Shown: positions 60,942 through 64,000 of the stretch, in pieces | How the letters are laid out: the number at the start of each line of letters is the position of its first letter | Position numbering within the stretch: position 1 is the first letter of the stretch | Source: JAYQKL01 sp965243245 | GTDB lineage: Bacteria; Pseudomonadota; Alphaproteobacteria; RS24 | Assembly (NCBI GenBank): GCA_965243245.1 | Contig: OZ251536.1 | Coordinates: forward strand, 868,001-932,000 | Length of the DNA stretch: 64,000 nt | Direction: 5' to 3' | The notes under the pieces: model-generated | Database searches by the model: none | What the model was told of the DNA's origin: nothing | The model's input: the letters and a program-made list of their open reading frames with translations, nothing else | Program-made: the position numbers and the translations under genes

Positions 60942-61967
60942 ATGAAAAGAAAAATATCATATTTTGTTTGGCTATTGCCAATATTGGCATCGCTTCTGGC
61001 GTTCTGGCCTGAAACCAGTTTTGCCCAAGCCTCAAAACAAATCGAGCTATGCAATGAAACCAGCTATGTTATAAAAGTTGCAACGGCTTTGCGTATTGGC
61101 GCGGCAAGTCAATCCAAAGGCTGGCAGAAAATTATACCCGGCGACTGCGTGCCCAGCAAAACACTCACAAACGGCAAGGAGCAGGTTTTTGTTTATGCTC
61201 AATCTGATGATATCTATTCGGGCAGTGTGAAACGGTTTGAAGGAAACGAGCAGTTTTGTATTTCTTTTGACAGTGAATTTGACATTGATGGGCGCCGTGA
61301 TTGCCGTGAACGTGGCTATGTTGCTACTGATTTCACTCAAATTGACAACCGGGTCAAGAAGCCTCAAGTTACTTTTTCTGACCCTCTGGATTTCACTCCA
61401 AAACGTGCCAAAACAGCCGCGGCTCAAAGATTGCTACAAGAGCTTGGCTATGACATCGGACAAATTGACGGCCTATCAGGAAAACGGACAATTAATTCTC
61501 TGTACGACTTCCAAAGTAAAAATGGGCATAGAAAAAGCACCACCATATCTAAAAATTTACTGAACGACTTATTTGATAAAGTTGGTGTTCGCTCTAAGGC
61601 GCGCGGGCTTTTATTGTGCAACAAAACGGATGACCTCATCTGGGCAGCGATCGGGCGCGTGCAAGGGGATGGGTTTAAGACAGAGGGCTGGTTATCCATT
61701 GACCCGCAAGAATGTCGGCGGGCGATTAAAGAAGAGCTTACGGCGCGTTATTATTTTGTCTATGCCGAGGCGGTTGATTCAAAAGGCAACCCTGTCATTC
61801 GGGCCGGACGGCGACAAGTCTGGACGGGAGATTTTGAATTATGTACCAAGCCGACACGGTTTATTATTGAAACAAGAAATGATTGCGCTAAACGCGGCTT
61901 GGACAAAACCGGCTTTATGAAAATTGATACAGGCGCAAAAACAAGCTGGGTGAAGAATTTTGAGTAA
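60942..61967 (+). CDS. Exported protein with two DUF1036 domains around a peptidoglycan-binding-like domain
   Basis: This 341-residue secreted protein has a signal peptide (MKRKISYFVWLLPILASLLA, cleavage near SFA-QA). It then carries a DUF1036 domain (about 30-130: IELCNETSYVIKVATAL, KGWQKIIPGDC), a helical segment resembling a peptidoglycan-binding type 1 domain (about 146-198: AQRLLQELGYDIGQIDGLSGKRT), and a second DUF1036 domain (about 208-340: LLLCNKTDDLIWAAIGR, TEGWLSIDPQEC). Cysteines are paired within each DUF1036 unit, suggesting disulfides. Function is unknown; wall association in the periplasm is inferred. It overlaps the next gene by eight bases. Confidence 0.85.
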   Translation: MKRKISYFVWLLPILASLLAFWPETSFAQASKQIELCNETSYVIKVATALRIGAASQSKGWQKIIPGDCVPSKTLTNGKEQVFVYAQSDDIYSGSVKRFEGNEQFCISFDSEFDIDGRRDCRERGYVATDFTQIDNRVKKPQVTFSDPLDFTPKRAKTAAAQRLLQELGYDIGQIDGLSGKRTINSLYDFQSKNGHRKSTTISKNLLNDLFDKVGVRSKARGLLLCNKTDDLIWAAIGRVQGDGFKTEGWLSIDPQECRRAIKEELTARYYFVYAEAVDSKGNPVIRAGRRQVWTGDFELCTKPTRFIIETRNDCAKRGLDKTGFMKIDTGAKTSWVKNFE

Positions 61968-62685
61968 GCATGCGCTCGCACAGATCAAACATTGGATTTT
62001 TGATCTCGACAATACTCTATACCCTCCCGAACTCGATTTATTTGCAAAAATTGATGTGCGGATAACGCTCTATATTAAAAATAAATTAAACCTCTCGCAT
62101 GAGGCGGCATTTCGGATGCAAAAGCTCTACTGGAAAAAATATGGCACCACGCTTTGGGGGCTGATGAAAAAACATAATTTAAATCCAGATGATTTCCTTG
62201 ATTTTGTGCACGATATAGATATCTCGCGTTTATCGCCCGATACAGAACTGGATGAAGCTCTTGCCGGTATTGGGGGACAAAAATATATCTTCACCAATGG
62301 CACCACCCAGCATGCCGAAAATGTGTGCCGACAACTTGGTATCTGGCATCATTTTGATGGTGTCTTTGATATCCGCGCGGCAGAATATATTCCCAAACCA
62401 CAAAAACCAGCTTATGAAAAAATGATTGCCCATTTTAATATTAACCCCGCCCAAGCCGTATTTTTTGAAGACATGGCACGTAATCTACCGCCGGCGGCAG
62501 AACTTGGTTTAAAAACTGTCTGGCTCCGTTCAGCTTTAAGTCCAGCTTTAAGTCCAGCTTTAGATTCCAATGCCCCCCATTCATATCCTAGCCATACTAG
62601 CCATACTAGCCATAGGCACGATGAGCCGCATGTTTTTGATTATACAATTGATGCCCTCGTGCCGTTTCTCAAAGCTCTTGTCTAA
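61960..62685 (+). CDS. HAD-superfamily pyrimidine 5'-nucleotidase
   Basis: This 241-residue HAD phosphatase belongs to the pyrimidine 5'-nucleotidase (SDT1-like) group. The nucleophile motif FDLDNTLYPPELDLF (Asp at about 15 and 17), motif II FTNGTTQHAEN, the Lys in YIPKPQKPAYEKM and the acidic pair in FFEDMARNLPPA are present. The start appears to be TTG at 61960, overlapping the preceding gene by eight bases. Near the C-terminus two in-frame arrays (62531-62566 and 62589-62615) insert SPALSPAL and SHTSHTSH stretches not typical of the family. The engB-argB-HAD-dapD order is conserved in the class. Confidence 0.87.
   Translation: MSKHALAQIKHWIFDLDNTLYPPELDLFAKIDVRITLYIKNKLNLSHEAAFRMQKLYWKKYGTTLWGLMKKHNLNPDDFLDFVHDIDISRLSPDTELDEALAGIGGQKYIFTNGTTQHAENVCRQLGIWHHFDGVFDIRAAEYIPKPQKPAYEKMIAHFNINPAQAVFFEDMARNLPPAAELGLKTVWLRSALSPALSPALDSNAPHSYPSHTSHTSHRHDEPHVFDYTIDALVPFLKALV
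62531..62566 (+). repeat. 12-bp in-frame tandem repeat in nucleotidase gene
   Basis: CAGCTTTAAGTC occurs twice plus a diverged third copy, encoding a SALSPALSPAL stretch. Confidence 0.88.
62589..62615 (+). repeat. 9-bp in-frame tandem repeat in nucleotidase gene
   Basis: TAGCCATAC occurs twice, then TAGCCATAG, encoding SHTSHTSH in a surface insertion near the C-terminus. Confidence 0.9.
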
Positions 62686-62746
62686 CGAACGGTTTTGTGG
62701 TTTTTGTGAACACTATGCTAATACTAAATAAATAAAGGATGCGAGC

Positions 62747-63580
62747 ATGAATGCTAAGCTGACAGATATTGAAACCATTATCCATCAAGCCTTCGATAAT
62801 GTGGGCGAGGTGACGCCCAAAACAGGCGGCGATGTTCGGGCAGCGGTTGCGGTTGCTATGGCAGGATTGGATGATGGGAGTCTGCGGGTCGCTGAAAAAT
62901 CAGATAATGAGTGGCAGGTCAATCAATGGCTAAAAAAAGCGGTTTTACTATCTTTTCGCCTCAATAATATGACATCCAAAACAGGCGGGCCAAACGGCAC
63001 GAGCTGGTGGGATAAAGTGCCCTCAAAATTTGACGGCTGGGGCAAGGATGAGTTTTCAAAGGCTGGCTTTCGTGCCGTCCCAAATTGCATCGTGCGCAAA
63101 GGTGCTTATATCGCTCCGAGCGTTGTGCTCATGCCGAGCTTTGTTAATTTGGGCGCCTATGTTGATACCGGCACTATGGTCGATACATGGGCGAGTGTGG
63201 GATCATGTGCTCAAATTGGTAAAAATGTACATTTGTCAGGCGGGGCAGGCATTGGAGGCGTGTTGGAACCCCTGCAAGCAAATCCGACTATCGTTGAAGA
63301 TGGGTGCTTTATTGGCGCACGTTCTGAAGTTGCCGAAGGCGTGATTATACGCGAAGGGGCGGTCTTATCTATGGGCGTGTTTATTTCTGCCTCGACTAAA
63401 ATTGTTGACCGTGCAACGGGCCAAGTGACAAGCGGCGAAGTGCCACCTTATTCTGTTGTTGTGCCGGGCACATTACCAAGTAAAAATGGGGCGCCAAGCC
63501 TTGCTTGTGTTGTGATTGTTAAAACTGTGGATGCACAAACTCGTTCCAAGACATCTGTGAACGAGCTGTTGCGCGATTAG
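62747..63580 (+). CDS. dapD: Tetrahydrodipicolinate N-succinyltransferase
   Basis: This 277-residue left-handed beta-helix acyltransferase transfers succinyl from succinyl-CoA to tetrahydrodipicolinate in the lysine/diaminopimelate pathway. Hexapeptide repeats are visible from VVLMPSFVNLGAYVDTGTMVDTWA on (about 125-150), followed by GGAGIGGVLEPLQA and the IEDGCFIGARSEVAEGV-like block typical of DapD. The ATG at 62747 follows GGATGCGAGC. It is directly upstream of dapE. Confidence 0.95.
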   Translation: MNAKLTDIETIIHQAFDNVGEVTPKTGGDVRAAVAVAMAGLDDGSLRVAEKSDNEWQVNQWLKKAVLLSFRLNNMTSKTGGPNGTSWWDKVPSKFDGWGKDEFSKAGFRAVPNCIVRKGAYIAPSVVLMPSFVNLGAYVDTGTMVDTWASVGSCAQIGKNVHLSGGAGIGGVLEPLQANPTIVEDGCFIGARSEVAEGVIIREGAVLSMGVFISASTKIVDRATGQVTSGEVPPYSVVVPGTLPSKNGAPSLACVVIVKTVDAQTRSKTSVNELLRD

Positions 63581-63590
63581 GGAAGGGTTT

Positions 63591-64000
63591 ATGTCAATTG
63601 ATGGTGTTGGCTTTGCTGCTGAGTTAATTAAGTGTCCTTCTGTCACGCCGCGTGATGCGGGCGCACTTGATGTGTTGCAAAAAGCGCTGGAGGGGCTGGG
63701 CTTTTTGTGCACGCGGTTGCCTTTTGAAGAAGAGGGCACGGCACGGGTCGATAATTTATATGCCCGATATGGCACAACTGAACCGCATCTTTGCTTTGCG
63801 GGGCACACAGATGTTGTGCCGATTGGCGATGAAGAGGCGTGGCAAGAAGGCCCTTTTGCGGGGAAAATTGCAGATGGCATCCTTTGGGGGCGCGGCGCAG
63901 CAGATATGAAAGGGGCTATTGCGGCCTTTGTTTCTGCTGTTTCTGATTATGTCGAAGTCATGCCTTCTCAAAAAGGCTCTATCAGCCTGTTGATAACAGG
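63591..64000 (+). CDS. dapE: Succinyl-diaminopimelate desuccinylase, cut by the window end
   Basis: The first 136 codons are visible, then the window ends. It starts MSIDGVGFAAELIKCPSVTP. The first zinc ligands lie in AGHTDVVPIGDEEAW (His, Asp) and the bridging Asp in GRGAADMKGAIAAF. This is the M20-family peptidase that removes succinate from N-succinyl-LL-DAP after DapD and the aminotransferase. It follows dapD by ten bases with GGAAGGG before the ATG. Confidence 0.93.
   Translation, partial: MSIDGVGFAAELIKCPSVTPRDAGALDVLQKALEGLGFLCTRLPFEEEGTARVDNLYARYGTTEPHLCFAGHTDVVPIGDEEAWQEGPFAGKIADGILWGRGAADMKGAIAAFVSAVSDYVEVMPSQKGSISLLIT

Overview
The window is a compact, gene-dense piece of an alphaproteobacterial chromosome with moderate to low GC. 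The assignment rests on several lineage-typical items: a GcrA cell-cycle regulator, a SAM-II riboswitch in front of metZ, the murA-DUF2948-hisD-UPF0262-infA-maf-RNase E/G-yacG-tRNA-Phe cluster, a TauE/SafE-TIGR02186 pair, a long-form dCTP deaminase, and the engB-argB-DUF1036-nucleotidase-dapD-dapE run. The order is not resolved. Compactness, the DmdC-like acyl-CoA dehydrogenase and the TorF-type porin would suit a marine heterotroph (inference). No phage, IS element, CRISPR array or plasmid gene is seen; nearly all of it looks like vertically inherited core genome.

Layout. 1-7.8 kb (minus strand): mmsA, tRNA-Phe and the murA cluster with an unannotated 48-residue gene at its head. 7.9-9.7 kb: acyl-CoA dehydrogenase. 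10-15.2 kb: small membrane protein, then thioesterase, GST and nrdB-nrdA, with an NrdR/DnaA-like control region at 15.4-15.6 kb. 15.7-21.4 kb: exported MsrB, a hydrolase, TauE/TIGR02186/CcdA, and a PyrD-ArsC fusion. 21.7-27.8 kb: class I lysyl-tRNA synthetase, TerB, a GT2 glycosyltransferase, LrgAB and dcd. 28-31.2 kb: SAM-II riboswitch, metZ, apaG, trkH. 31.2-39.4 kb: RND pump with adaptor, a lipoprotein, hslO, argF, argD. 39.6-43.4 kb: ABC permease with a pentapeptide-repeat N-terminus, gcrA, an SDR, and an iron-binding protein behind a Fur-like box. 43.6-50.9 kb: TorF porin and a complete SAM-independent spermidine operon (speA, carboxyspermidine dehydrogenase and decarboxylase, agmatinase) followed by metY. 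50.9-56.6 kb: tRNA-Arg, gamma-glutamyltransferase, histidine kinase, VTT-flavoprotein fusion. 56.9-64 kb: rpmH, rnpA, yidC, engB, argB, DUF1036 protein, HAD nucleotidase, dapD and the start of dapE.

How the genes work together. The polyamine operon converts arginine to agmatine, putrescine, carboxyspermidine and spermidine without decarboxylated SAM, while methionine supply is represented twice: metZ under SAM-II control, and metY behind the polyamine genes. Arginine synthesis (argB, argD, argF) is spread over the window. Cell-wall precursor genes (murA, dapD, dapE) and ribosome/membrane assembly genes (rpmH, rnpA, yidC, engB) lie in their usual neighbourhoods.

The most unusual property is spread over the whole window: about two dozen short, near-perfect tandem duplications (units of 9-21 bases, 2-9 copies). 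They lie at gene boundaries or in flexible coding segments. The seven arrays strictly inside genes all have unit lengths divisible by three, and at least three arrays duplicate a Shine-Dalgarno sequence. Together with the PyrD-ArsC fusion, this is the part most worth following up.
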